From Geobacter sp. (lineage in GTDB: Bacteria > Desulfobacterota > Desulfuromonadia > Geobacterales > Geobacteraceae), in assembly GCA_003574885.1 (NCBI GenBank), contig PJFC01000009.1, positions 1 to 64,000 of the forward strand: a stretch of DNA of 64,000 bases, given 5' to 3'. The notes beneath the pieces are model-generated. The model was not told the origin of the DNA. It searched no databases and saw nothing but the letters and a program-made list of their open reading frames with translations. Each line of letters begins with the position of its first letter. Within the stretch, counting starts at the first letter, position 1. Both the position numbers and the translations under genes were made by a program. This document shows positions 8,475 to 18,045 of this stretch, piece after piece.

Positions 8475-8984
8475 TTACGGTGCGTATTCGCCGATTTTGC
8501 CGTCGCGCAGAAATGCCCGCAGTTCCTTGGCGGTCACCTTCCGCGCCAGTACCTTGTCCAGTTCCTTCCTGAAAACCTCAGGGGTCCCGCGCTGTTTGGC
8601 GTACTGGGTTGCTTCCGGCGAAAGGCCGCGGATACTCCGGGCACTGTCGGCCTTGGCGGTCTGGATCTGGCTCTGCTGCATGGTGCCGCCAAAGAGGCCC
8701 GCTTCGCCGGTTACCTCGGCTGCAGGCGGGGCATCGGCAACGCGACCGGCATAGACCCACCCCTCCTTGTGACCAGGCGCCGTCACCTTGAGCCAGCGGC
8801 CGCCTGATTCAATAAGCGTCAGCTCAGTACCGACCGGCAGGGAAGAAATATCCGCCGACGAAATGGATGACTCTTTCTTCAGGGTCGTCCCGTCACTGGC
8901 TACCCAGCGCTTTTCCTGCGCAAATGCCGCTGTGACGGTAAGCGCCAGCAGCAATGCGAATGCAGTGATAAAGGATTTAAGCAT
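8475..8984 (-). CDS. Secreted SH3-like domain protein
   Basis: This 169-aa protein has a clear signal peptide (MLKSFITAFALLLALTV, cleavage near AFA-QE) and a bacterial SH3-type region at about residues 25-85, with the typical pattern TTLKKESSISSADISSLP, then LTLIESGGRWLKV and GWVYAGRV. The C-terminal half is helical with a basic stretch and no recognised domain. Such proteins often bind cell wall. AAGGAGG precedes the ATG. It is the first gene of a two-gene unit with the M48 protease. Confidence 0.8.
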   Translation of the reverse strand: MLKSFITAFALLLALTVTAAFAQEKRWVASDGTTLKKESSISSADISSLPVGTELTLIESGGRWLKVTAPGHKEGWVYAGRVADAPPAAEVTGEAGLFGGTMQQSQIQTAKADSARSIRGLSPEATQYAKQRGTPEVFRKELDKVLARKVTAKELRAFLRDGKIGEYAP

Positions 8985-9085
8985 GTTTGACCTCCTTGTG
9001 AATTCTCGGTCCTGATCGGATCAATTTGCAATAAACCTAACCCCTTCACTATAACGCCACACTTTCTCCATCGCAAACCCTACCC

Positions 9086-12000
9086 CTATTCATAATCACC
9101 AGTCAAGACAAATGCCCCCCAGTAGCCGGGATGAGGATAACGGTTCTTGACATGCAGCATCCCCTTGCGCAGGCTCGCGGCCTTGCCCCCCTGGGTGTAT
9201 TCACGATAGAACTGCTTCATCAGGATCGCGGTGGCAACGTCGCTCACCCGCCAGAGGCTTGATATCAGTGAATGGGTGCCGGCAAAGATGAAGGCCCGGT
9301 TCATCCCCACCACGTCGTCTCCGCTCCGGATATCTCCCAGCCCGGTCTGGCAGGCACTCAGCACCACCAGGTCCGCCTTGATTTTCAGCCCCATAATCTC
9401 GTCGGCCTGCAGCTTGCCATTCGAATTCTTGTCCGGGGCAAGACGCACAGCGGAAAAGAGCGGGTTGACCGGATCGAATTCCCCATGGGAGGCGAGGTGA
9501 ATGATGCCGAACTCGCTGATATGCTCCCGCACCCAGCTCTCCGTGGCACGCTCGCGGGTAAGCGTGGTTACCTCAGGGTAGTTCCAGCGCAGGGTACCGG
9601 CTTCCCGCTCGGCAAACGGAAGGTCAAGGGAGCGGTTCCCCAGGTCGGGGTTGCCGATGGCCAGTACCCGGAGATTTTTGCCGGTCTGTCGCCGGGAAAG
9701 CGTATAGCGCAGGACCGAGGCCGCCGGCAGGTAAAAGAGCTGTTGCCGGTCCACGAGATAATCACGGCCGTCGCTCAGGGTGGCAAAGGCGAGGTAATGC
9801 AGTGAGCCGTGGGGGATGATGCCGATTGCCCTGGCCTGAGTCACACCGGCCAGCGGCTCGGCCAGGAGCCGGTCGTACAGCTCCCGGGACTGTTTCTCCA
9901 GCGGTTCCAGGTTCTGGAGCATCCGGCGGTAGACGGCAATGGTCTCGTTCAGCTCACGGGCCGGCACCTTCAGGATGAACAGTCTGGCCTGGTCCCGTTC
10001 GATTCGCCAGCAGAGGAGCCGCTCCGGCAGCTGGTAGTAGGAAAGGATCACCACCCCCGGCTCCAGCTCCTGTCGGATCTCTGCCAGCGTCACCGGATTG
10101 ACCTTCACCAGGGCCAGCAGTTCGGGACGCTTGCGCTCGATATCCAGCAACAGGTCCTGGTAATCGGCCCGCAGCCGTTCCAGCGCCTGGGCGTACATGG
10201 CACGCTCCTCGGGCTTGGCCGCCTGCAGGGCCAGGGACTCCTGCTCCTGAATCTGTTCCTTCAGCCGGTTCTGGCGGTCATACAGCTCCTGATCCCCTGC
10301 CCCTGTCAGCGTAAGCCGCTGTCGGCCGAGGATGTCGATCAGGTTCCTGGCCCGTGAGCGCTCCGCCACGGCAAACGCCTCGTCATCCCGGTTCAGGTCC
10401 ACCAGGAGACCTGCCATCCCGGCATAGAGATCCATCTTGTTTGCCAGGAAACCATCCTTCAGTTGATCCAGGCGGATCTCGGCCCTCAATTCCTCTACCG
10501 TTTCGATTGCCTGGCGGTATGACTCTACGGCCGCACCAGTATCGCCACCCGCCTGCTGCAAGCGGGCAATGCCGAACAGCGCTCGCCATCGCACCTCGCG
10601 CAGGAGCATCCTGTCGGCCGCTTCCAGAGCCCGGCGATAGCTCGCCGTTGCTGCAACCGGGTTTTTCAGGGCGGCCTCGGCATCCCCCCGGGCCAGATAG
10701 ATCTTGGCCAGGTTGACCTGGTCGCCGATCTTCTCCGCCATGGCACCGGCCTCGGTCAACTGGGCAATCGCAGTTGCAGCATCCCCCATTTTGAGGCGGG
10801 TCTGGGCCAGGTTGCGCAGGTCATAGGCCATGGCCCAGCGGGAACCGAGTTTGCGATCGATGACGAGCGCCTTGTCCAATGTCGCCAGCGCCTCCGGGTA
10901 ATCGCCCGATTCCCGCTGCACCAGACCGATATTGTTCAGGGTCGTCGCCACCTCGTCACGGCGCACCTCAAGCTTTTCCGCTTTTACCAGTGCGTCCCCC
11001 AGTTCCAGCAACGCCCGCTTGTTGTCTCCCAGGGTCCACCAGATCAGGCCTCCGGTGTTCTTGGCCATCACCTGCTCAAGAGCCCAGCGCTCCTTGATGG
11101 CACTCTTCTCCACCTGTTCACGCAGGTCGAACGCCTCCTGGTAACGCCCCTGGAACCAGGCGTTATTGGCCTGTTCCAGCACTACCCGCATCCGTGTGCG
11201 CAGCTCCTTATCCCCTGCCTTGGCCATAGCCTGGCGGTAGAAGTTATCCGCCGAGGGGAAATTGCCGAGCAGTCGCTGGCAACGTCCCCGTTCCAGCAGG
11301 GTTTCGGCCTCCAGCCCGGCGCTGCCCGCCTTGGAGTAAATTTCCCCAGCCTGGGCGTAAAAGCGTTCGGCCACGGCATACTGATTCAGACGCAGGTCAT
11401 AGAGCCGGCCGAGGTTACGGTACTGCTCGGCCAGCGGAAGGTCGTCCTTCAGGGTCCGACGGATGCCGGCCGACTCCTCGAACAGGGAGCGGGCGGTCGG
11501 ATAATCGACCGCGTTCTCCATCACCACGCCGAAATCGGCCAGAGCCGCCGCCTGCTCCCTGGCCAGTCCGAGATCGGCGAAAATGGCAACCCCTTCCTTA
11601 AGGGATGCAGCGGCTGCGGCAAACTGCTCCGCCCTCCCCTGCAGGAGGCCGAGCCGCAAATATGCATCGGCATGCTCCGCCGAATACGGTTTTTCTTTTG
11701 CCACCAGCTGCAACAATCCTTCCGCATGACTGATCGCCCGTTCGGTCAGACCGGCAGCATAGGCGCTTTCCCGGGCATAGCGGTGCAGGGTGGAGCGTTG
11801 CCGGGCAAGATCGGCATTCTCCTCAGCAATGGCCAGGGCATTCTCGAACAGCGCCAGCGCCTCGACGTAGCGTTGGCCGTTATGGGCCTGCACCCCCGCC
11901 TTGCCGTACTCGACGAACTGTTTTTTCCCGAGGCTGGCCGCTTCGGCTGCATCAGGTCCCCAGTCGCCGAGCAGCAACCAGCCGGCCGGCAACATTGTAC

Positions 12001-15000
12001 GCGCCGTGCTGACCGATCCAACGGCATAGGCGGTGGCAAATGACACCGGTGCCGGTACAGAACGATCAGCCAGGAGCAGTGACGGCACCCCTGACAACGC
12101 CAGCAGATGGCCGAGGGAGTAAGACTGTTCCATGCCGGCCTGGGGGGCCACCACCAGAGACAGGCCATTCGTTGTGGCCAGATCGTACAGGTAGCGTCGC
12201 GCACCGGTCTGCTCCTCCCAGAGTGGGGCAAGGGCTTCCGCCCTCCCCGGTTCGGACGGAACCTGGGGCAACAGACCGGCCCGCGACGGCAGCACGAGGG
12301 TATGGACAAAGGGGAGCTGGTCGGCCATATGTTCTGCAGGGAGCTTGGCAAACGGCGCCTGGACCGGCCACCAGCCGGAAGGATCGAGCACCTTGCGCCG
12401 GAATGGGCGTCGCTGCTCGAAGCTTTTCATGAGATGGGTGGCGCTCAAGCCCCAGGTTGCCACCGGTGCGGAGCTGAACCGTTGCGGCTCCTCGTAGGCA
12501 GCAAGAACCGGAGGCGTTACCGCAAGACGGGCATCAAGCGCAGCCCGGTCAACCGCCTCGGCCTTGATCCCATCCTTGCCTCCCAGGGTAAAAAGGAGCC
12601 AGCGCCGGTCGTCAAGTTGGGTGAAGCGGAGCAGTGTCCGGCCGGGGAGTTTTTCGAGGATGTCGATCGCCTCGACCGGCAACGGGGTAAGGAGCCGGCA
12701 GAGCCGCCCCCCCTTGCCGCCGGAACATTCCTTGACGTAACCGTTCTGCACGTCAGTGAAGCGCTGCCGGAGAGCGGTGTAAGCATCCGCTGCGCCATTA
12801 TTCGCCGCTTCATCCAGTGCCGCGGCGGCTGCGGCAAGCCTCACGCTGCCGGCACCTGCCGCGGGATAAAAGGCCGGGAGCCGCTCGAACTTTGTACCCA
12901 GCAGGTTATCGACCAGGGTCTGCTCCTGCCGCAGACGCAGGGAGAGGTATTCCTGGTCGGCGGCCGGTGCCGTCGCCGCTTTGGCCCGGGTCCGGTCCAG
13001 TTCCGCCAGGTGGGGTGCGGCTGCCGACAGCTGCGACCGGGTAGCCGGGTCGTCAAGTCCCAGGACGCTCCGGCCGAGGATCTGCACCCGTTCCAGCTCG
13101 CTCAATCGCTCCAGCAGAGCAAAGGCGCCTTCAGCGTCAGTGGCGGCCAGCTGTGCCAGACGGGGCGCAAAACGCTCCAGGATCTCTCCCCTCGCCACGC
13201 CGTAATCGGTGGGGGGAAGCTGGTCCAGCAGTTTCAGAGCGGCATCATACTGGCCGAGGCTGGCCAGGGCACGCCAGGCATAAGCGTCGGCACGGGCAGT
13301 CCGGGCTTCGTCCAGGGCCGATGTCCCTGCAGTTTCCGCTGCCTCGCCGAGATCGAGTGCTGCCAGCACTGCTCCCCTGTTCAGCTGAACCGCGGCCCGG
13401 AGCATGAGGCGACTCCGTTCGGTTGAACGGTCATCCTTGGTGAGGACAAGAGACTGGTCCCAATGCCCCATTGCCTTGATCAGGATCGCCTGCCTGCCGC
13501 CATCAGCCGGCAGTGCGGTGGCCAGGCGGGTCAGGATGGCTCCGATATCGTTATGATACCTGGCCAGGGCCAGTGGCGGGAGCGTCTCGCGAAAGGTGCC
13601 GGCCAGCTGCGACGTCTGCCCCTCGATCTTCAGAAAGTCAGCCGGATCCGGTTGCGTAAGATCATGGGCGAGCAATTCCCCCCAGTTGGCCAGGTTGAGC
13701 ATGGCGCTGACCGGATTGCCGGCCTGAAGGGAGAGGAGGGTCGAGCGCCGAAACCCGGCGGCGGCTGCGGTGCGGTCGCCCAGGGCATAGTCGATGTGGG
13801 CGGTGCGGTGGGTCAACAGGCCGACGCCGTAAACGTCGCGGACGGCAACCTTGTTGTTCTCCGCCGGATAGCGACCGAGCTGTCCCCGCAACAGGACGGC
13901 TGCGGCAGCAGGTTCACCCAGTTCGGACAGGATGCGTGCCAGATAGGTCTCGGCCAGACGCCGCTCCTGTATGGCCGAGAAACCGAAAGCCGCCTCGGTG
14001 GACGCCCCCTTGTCCAGCGCCACGGTGGCGCCGATGTTCAGCAGGCCGCCGCTGCGCCTGGCTGCTTCCTTTGGCTTGGGGGGATAAAGTTCGATCAGTG
14101 AGAGCAGTTCGCGGAAGCCGTCGCGCCCCTTGCGAAGCAGTTCCAGCCGTTTCTCGCCCGCGGCGGTCTGTGCCTCGCGGTAGGCAGCAATGCTGGCAGA
14201 GCGGCGATTGGCGACAAGATTCCCTGTCTGGCCCAGCCCCTTGTTCAGCCGGAACGCCGTATCGAACTGTTCGCGGGCCGGACCGAAGCGCTCCGCCTCC
14301 AGCAGGGCGAGTCCCAGCCGGTCATGGAGTTCGGCGCTGGTTTCCACCAGCCGGGGAAGATCGTCCAGACTCTTTTCAACCCCCTTCAGCATCGCCTCCA
14401 GTTCAACCCCATGGCTGGCCATGCCGTCGCGGTTCCAGGAATCGGCAGCCGACAGCAGTGAGCTCTCCCGTGCCAGCAATTTTCCCATGCTCCCGGCAAA
14501 ACTGTCCCAACTCTTGGATGGTGGTGCTTCCGGCACCGCATTGCCGAGCCGCTCCAGTTCCTCCGTTATCCCCTGCTGTTGCTGCAGCGCCTTCTTTGCC
14601 TCACTGCTTAGTTCCTTTGCGGTGAACAGGCGCTCCACCACGCGGCGGGTCAGGCGTCCGAACATCTCCAGCGGCCGGGCTGGGTCGAGCCGTCCTTCGG
14701 TCAGCTGCAGAGCCCGGGTATATCCCGTGATTGGCGCTTCCTTTTCCCGCATCTGGAAGGCTACCGCTGCGTAACGTTGCTGAAAGATCAGCTCCGTATC
14801 CGGATTATCGAACGCAATTCCCGCGGCAAGCCGTCGGCTGTAGTGACTCCAAGCCGTTGCATTGCTGCCGAGAAGATAGGCGATGTTGCCGATATTGAGA
14901 TCCAGGTTGGCGCGGTTCTCGGGATTCTCCCGTCCCCGGTTCAGGAGCCAGGCGCGCCGGTAGAATTGCATTGCCCGCTCCAGCCCGCCCCGCTCGCCGT

Positions 15001-17455
15001 GAACGGTCTCAATGATTTCAGCAATGTAGCCGCGGGTCTGGGGCGGGTATTCCGATTCCGGCATCCGCTCTGATGCCCGGGCAATGAGCCGGTCGGCTTC
15101 GGCCAGGCGCTCCTTCCCCGGCAGATAGGTTTCCGTGAGGCCCGTTGCATAGAGGAGAACCGGGTCATCCGGATAACCGGCCAGCAGTTTGCCGTACAAC
15201 GCCAGCAATTCAGGGGCCTGCCCCTGGGCGGCGACCGACTTGATGTAGCCGCGATGTGCCTCCAGGCTGCGGCCGTCATAGCGGATCAGGTCCAGGAACA
15301 GCGCGCGGGCGGCGGCAACTTCGCCGGTCCGGTACAGCGTTTCGCCGGCGGCGAGGGTCTTGCGGATGTAGGCTGCTCTGGCCAGCTGATAGAGCGGTGC
15401 GTCCTCGGCCTGGCCGGCCATTTCCTTTTCGTAGAGGGCCACTGCTTCGGCATACCGTTCTTCCCGGTAGAGGATCTCGGCCAGGGCAAAGCGGGCCGCC
15501 GCCGTCGGCGTCGGCAGCGGTGAAAACTTTTCCAGAACAGTCCGGTAGGCATCCTTTGCCGTGGCCCATTCGTTGGCCCGGTACGCCAGATCGCCGATCC
15601 GGTTCCAGGCTCCCATGGCAAGGCGTGGGAGTGCGGTGCGGTACCGTTCGGCCAGGGCGGCATAGCCGGTCTGTTCGCCTCCTTCGCCCGGGGCAACCTG
15701 CTCAAGAATCGCGGCAATGGCGGCCTCGGCCCAGGTTTCCTGGTCACCGTAGTCACGCACCACCGCCACCAACGCCCTCAGTGCCCCCTCCCCCTTTTCG
15801 AGCCGGGCCAGCAGAGCAGCCCGCCGATACGCCGCCTCGGCCCGCAGGGGACGTTCGACATCAGACACGGAAAGAGACTGTTCAAGCAGTCCGATGGCCG
15901 AAAGTTGGTCCTGCGCCCCGGAGCCATAGTCGGTCAGAAGCCTGGCGGTATCGGTCAGCGACCGCGCCGTGGCATCCCCCCCCCTTCCCCTGGCGGCAGC
16001 GGACATGGCCTGTTGCGCATCAGTCAGCAGAGATTTGCGCGCTGTTGCCTCCTTCTCCCTGGTACAACGCTCAGCAGTCTGTACGCGTATCCGGGCAATT
16101 TCGGCAAGTGCAGCTTCCCGCGGAAAGGCGCCCGACTTCCGGACCACCGACCCATAGGCAGCAGCTGCCCGGGTCAGGTCCCCCCCCTTCTCCAGCAGTT
16201 CGCCAAGGGCGATCCCGGCCAGTGCACCTTCGCGGGTGGGGGCATCCTCGCGAGCCAGGACCCGCTGTACCGCCAGCTTGGCGTAGGGAGGATCCGCAGG
16301 CTGCCGGTTGATGATCAGCTGTGCCAGCTCCCACTGAACGGCAACTGTCTCCCGCTTCGGAATCTCCCCGGCCCCGGGAAGTGACAGGAGCTGTCCGCCG
16401 CTTCCCTGGCCGGCAACGAAGAGAAAGCCGTCACTGGTCGGAATCGGCGCCAGTGACGACAGGGTGCCGGCAGTCAAGGGGAAGAGCAGTGGCCGGCCGT
16501 CGATGTCGGGTCGGTCGAGATGGGCACGATAGATCTGCCCACCCGCGTTCTCGATGCCGGCGTCGAAGCGGGTGAACAGGATAGTGCCCTTCGCTTCCCA
16601 GGCCGGATAGAGGTCGCGGTCGGTACCGCTGGTGAGCTGCTGCAGGGCGCCGCTTTTTTCATTCCAGAGCCAGAGGTCACCACCGGGATCGTCCTTGCGG
16701 GAGACCAGCACCCACCGGATGCCATCGGCGGCCGGTGCGGCAAACCCCGCATCGATACCGACCGGCAGCACCCGGCTGGCACCGGTCGTGTAGTCGAGGC
16801 GGACCAGTTCCCGCAGTTCCTGGCCCGGGAGCTGGCGATGGTAAACCAGTGCCGTGCCGTCGGCGGTAAAGACCGGTGCGTCATCCGCAGCTTCCCGGCC
16901 GGTCAGACGGCGCGGTTCCCTGGCACCGGCGGCAAGATCGATGAGCCAGATATCACCCTTGACGTCGTCACGTGCATCGACAAAGGCCAGCAGGCTCCCG
17001 TCGCGATTGAGAGCGGGCGCGGCAAGCCGCACCGGGCTGGTCCAGAGCAGGCGGGGGAGTTCCGGGGAATTGCCGGTCGGCTGCAGCCAGAGTTCGTCGC
17101 CGTTGTCCCCCTTTTCCACCGTGGCAATCCATCTGCCGTCCGCCGACCGGGCAGCATAGACCAGCGACCGGGCCGTAAAGATGGCAGGCCGGGGGGCGAT
17201 TTCGGGGCGTGAGCGTGGCGCCGGCCGCGGGGCCGCCGGGGCCAGCAGCTCGTCACCGAGAGGGGTGGCGTGGACGGCGGTAATACTGGCAATAAGGAGT
17301 GTCGTTGTAATAAGCAGAACGGCAAATACGCCACGGAGACACAGAGACACAGGGGAAACCCAAAAGATCGTGGAACCTGCAAACAATCCCTTTGCGGTGC
17401 TGTTCTGCGTATCTCCAAGTCTCTGTGCCTCTGTGGCAGATTTTTTAGCCGTCAT
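9086..17455 (-). CDS. Giant beta-propeller/TPR/CHAT-domain protein
   Basis: This 2789-aa protein has a hydrophobic signal-type segment (residues about 43-63, ending AVHA), a WD40/TolB-like propeller (about 65-370; SADGRWIATV, NRDGSLLAFVDA), long helical repeat arrays (about 380-1560 and 1840-2330) including many TPR motifs, and a C-terminal CHAT domain (about 2440-2789). The CHAT cysteine-protease dyad is intact: His in HLASHGEF (about 2655) and Cys in LSACQTGLGD (about 2702). Residues about 1580-1835 look like a second, degenerate CHAT domain. The ATG at 17455 overlaps the lipoprotein stop (ATGA). A palindromic repeat encodes residues about 7-42. The likely location is periplasm or membrane; substrate unknown. 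Confidence 0.85.
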   Translation of the reverse strand: MTAKKSATEAQRLGDTQNSTAKGLFAGSTIFWVSPVSLCLRGVFAVLLITTTLLIASITAVHATPLGDELLAPAAPRPAPRSRPEIAPRPAIFTARSLVYAARSADGRWIATVEKGDNGDELWLQPTGNSPELPRLLWTSPVRLAAPALNRDGSLLAFVDARDDVKGDIWLIDLAAGAREPRRLTGREAADDAPVFTADGTALVYHRQLPGQELRELVRLDYTTGASRVLPVGIDAGFAAPAADGIRWVLVSRKDDPGGDLWLWNEKSGALQQLTSGTDRDLYPAWEAKGTILFTRFDAGIENAGGQIYRAHLDRPDIDGRPLLFPLTAGTLSSLAPIPTSDGFLFVAGQGSGGQLLSLPGAGEIPKRETVAVQWELAQLIINRQPADPPYAKLAVQRVLAREDAPTREGALAGIALGELLEKGGDLTRAAAAYGSVVRKSGAFPREAALAEIARIRVQTAERCTREKEATARKSLLTDAQQAMSAAARGRGGDATARSLTDTARLLTDYGSGAQDQLSAIGLLEQSLSVSDVERPLRAEAAYRRAALLARLEKGEGALRALVAVVRDYGDQETWAEAAIAAILEQVAPGEGGEQTGYAALAERYRTALPRLAMGAWNRIGDLAYRANEWATAKDAYRTVLEKFSPLPTPTAAARFALAEILYREERYAEAVALYEKEMAGQAEDAPLYQLARAAYIRKTLAAGETLYRTGEVAAARALFLDLIRYDGRSLEAHRGYIKSVAAQGQAPELLALYGKLLAGYPDDPVLLYATGLTETYLPGKERLAEADRLIARASERMPESEYPPQTRGYIAEIIETVHGERGGLERAMQFYRRAWLLNRGRENPENRANLDLNIGNIAYLLGSNATAWSHYSRRLAAGIAFDNPDTELIFQQRYAAVAFQMREKEAPITGYTRALQLTEGRLDPARPLEMFGRLTRRVVERLFTAKELSSEAKKALQQQQGITEELERLGNAVPEAPPSKSWDSFAGSMGKLLARESSLLSAADSWNRDGMASHGVELEAMLKGVEKSLDDLPRLVETSAELHDRLGLALLEAERFGPAREQFDTAFRLNKGLGQTGNLVANRRSASIAAYREAQTAAGEKRLELLRKGRDGFRELLSLIELYPPKPKEAARRSGGLLNIGATVALDKGASTEAAFGFSAIQERRLAETYLARILSELGEPAAAAVLLRGQLGRYPAENNKVAVRDVYGVGLLTHRTAHIDYALGDRTAAAAGFRRSTLLSLQAGNPVSAMLNLANWGELLAHDLTQPDPADFLKIEGQTSQLAGTFRETLPPLALARYHNDIGAILTRLATALPADGGRQAILIKAMGHWDQSLVLTKDDRSTERSRLMLRAAVQLNRGAVLAALDLGEAAETAGTSALDEARTARADAYAWRALASLGQYDAALKLLDQLPPTDYGVARGEILERFAPRLAQLAATDAEGAFALLERLSELERVQILGRSVLGLDDPATRSQLSAAAPHLAELDRTRAKAATAPAADQEYLSLRLRQEQTLVDNLLGTKFERLPAFYPAAGAGSVRLAAAAAALDEAANNGAADAYTALRQRFTDVQNGYVKECSGGKGGRLCRLLTPLPVEAIDILEKLPGRTLLRFTQLDDRRWLLFTLGGKDGIKAEAVDRAALDARLAVTPPVLAAYEEPQRFSSAPVATWGLSATHLMKSFEQRRPFRRKVLDPSGWWPVQAPFAKLPAEHMADQLPFVHTLVLPSRAGLLPQVPSEPGRAEALAPLWEEQTGARRYLYDLATTNGLSLVVAPQAGMEQSYSLGHLLALSGVPSLLLADRSVPAPVSFATAYAVGSVSTARTMLPAGWLLLGDWGPDAAEAASLGKKQFVEYGKAGVQAHNGQRYVEALALFENALAIAEENADLARQRSTLHRYARESAYAAGLTERAISHAEGLLQLVAKEKPYSAEHADAYLRLGLLQGRAEQFAAAAASLKEGVAIFADLGLAREQAAALADFGVVMENAVDYPTARSLFEESAGIRRTLKDDLPLAEQYRNLGRLYDLRLNQYAVAERFYAQAGEIYSKAGSAGLEAETLLERGRCQRLLGNFPSADNFYRQAMAKAGDKELRTRMRVVLEQANNAWFQGRYQEAFDLREQVEKSAIKERWALEQVMAKNTGGLIWWTLGDNKRALLELGDALVKAEKLEVRRDEVATTLNNIGLVQRESGDYPEALATLDKALVIDRKLGSRWAMAYDLRNLAQTRLKMGDAATAIAQLTEAGAMAEKIGDQVNLAKIYLARGDAEAALKNPVAATASYRRALEAADRMLLREVRWRALFGIARLQQAGGDTGAAVESYRQAIETVEELRAEIRLDQLKDGFLANKMDLYAGMAGLLVDLNRDDEAFAVAERSRARNLIDILGRQRLTLTGAGDQELYDRQNRLKEQIQEQESLALQAAKPEERAMYAQALERLRADYQDLLLDIERKRPELLALVKVNPVTLAEIRQELEPGVVILSYYQLPERLLCWRIERDQARLFILKVPARELNETIAVYRRMLQNLEPLEKQSRELYDRLLAEPLAGVTQARAIGIIPHGSLHYLAFATLSDGRDYLVDRQQLFYLPAASVLRYTLSRRQTGKNLRVLAIGNPDLGNRSLDLPFAEREAGTLRWNYPEVTTLTRERATESWVREHISEFGIIHLASHGEFDPVNPLFSAVRLAPDKNSNGKLQADEIMGLKIKADLVVLSACQTGLGDIRSGDDVVGMNRAFIFAGTHSLISSLWRVSDVATAILMKQFYREYTQGGKAASLRKGMLHVKNRYPHPGYWGAFVLTGDYE
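17331..17436. repeat. Imperfect palindromic repeat inside the CHAT gene
   Basis: Two 17-bp arms (minus strand CCACAGAGGCACAGAGA and TCTCTGTGTCTCCGTGG) form an imperfect inverted repeat of about 106 bp within codons 7-42 of the giant CHAT gene. It is in frame and encodes ATEAQRLGD...SLCLRG, directly before the hydrophobic signal segment. The sequence resembles CCACAGAGGCACAGAG-type dispersed palindromes seen in intergenic regions of many genomes. Confidence 0.75.
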
Positions 17456-18045
17456 AGGTTGCCCCACGAGCCGTCGTCAGCCTGCACCCTGGTCCCCGGA
17501 GCGCTGTTCTGGCGGTTAATCCTGGCAAACACCTTGCGAATGGCGGGAAGGTCCTTGTCGGTAAAATTCTCGTTGGTCTGCACCACACGCCGCACCAGGA
17601 CTTCACGGGACTGATTTACCTCGTCGATGACCTGACGGAACTCGGCCTCGGTGTAGAGGGTGGCGAAAGCCTGAAGATCCTTGTCAATGTTCTTCGGGAT
17701 CTCACGGGTAAACGGGGTGAGCAGACCCTCGCGATTCTCGCCGACCCAGCCGAGCCGTTTGAACGATTCAACATCGTCGGCATGAAAAGAAATCGTTTCC
17801 AGTGCAGTGGTCGCATCCTGCTGCTCAGGGGAGCGGCGAGGCGGAGCATCAATCTTGCCGGTCGGCGACACCCCCCGCACCGAGGCCACCAGCAGCAGAT
17901 CCTCGCTCAGGCTGTTGTAGGTACCGAGCACCTGGTTCTCCAGCGAAGTCCGCTCGCTCACCACGTTCACGTCGACTTTTGCCAGAGTGCAGCCGCCAAG
18001 CAGGAGTGCGGCCAGCAGGTATCCGATTCGTTTCACGTTACTCAT
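17452..18045 (-). CDS. Outer-membrane-type lipoprotein (DUF1318/YdbL-like C-terminus)
   Basis: This 197-aa protein has a lipoprotein signal: hydrophobic IGYLLAALLLGG, then lipobox LLGGC with Cys at about residue 19, and no Asp at +2, so outer-membrane sorting is expected. The region just after the Cys (KVDVNVVSERTSLENQVLG) recalls YnbE-type lipoproteins. The C-terminal segment (LPAIRKVFARINRQ, then APGTRVQADDGSW) resembles YdbL/DUF1318. It overlaps the AsmA-like gene by 8 bp and the CHAT gene by 4 bp, so the three are one coupled operon. Lipoprotein call is firm, family call moderate. Confidence 0.75.
   Translation of the reverse strand: MSNVKRIGYLLAALLLGGCTLAKVDVNVVSERTSLENQVLGTYNSLSEDLLLVASVRGVSPTGKIDAPPRRSPEQQDATTALETISFHADDVESFKRLGWVGENREGLLTPFTREIPKNIDKDLQAFATLYTEAEFRQVIDEVNQSREVLVRRVVQTNENFTDKDLPAIRKVFARINRQNSAPGTRVQADDGSWGNL

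Noticed and set aside
12107-13426. Long plus-strand frame inside the giant CHAT gene
   Set aside because: It lies wholly within the minus-strand gene, lacks a Shine-Dalgarno and shows no domain; a shadow of biased codons.
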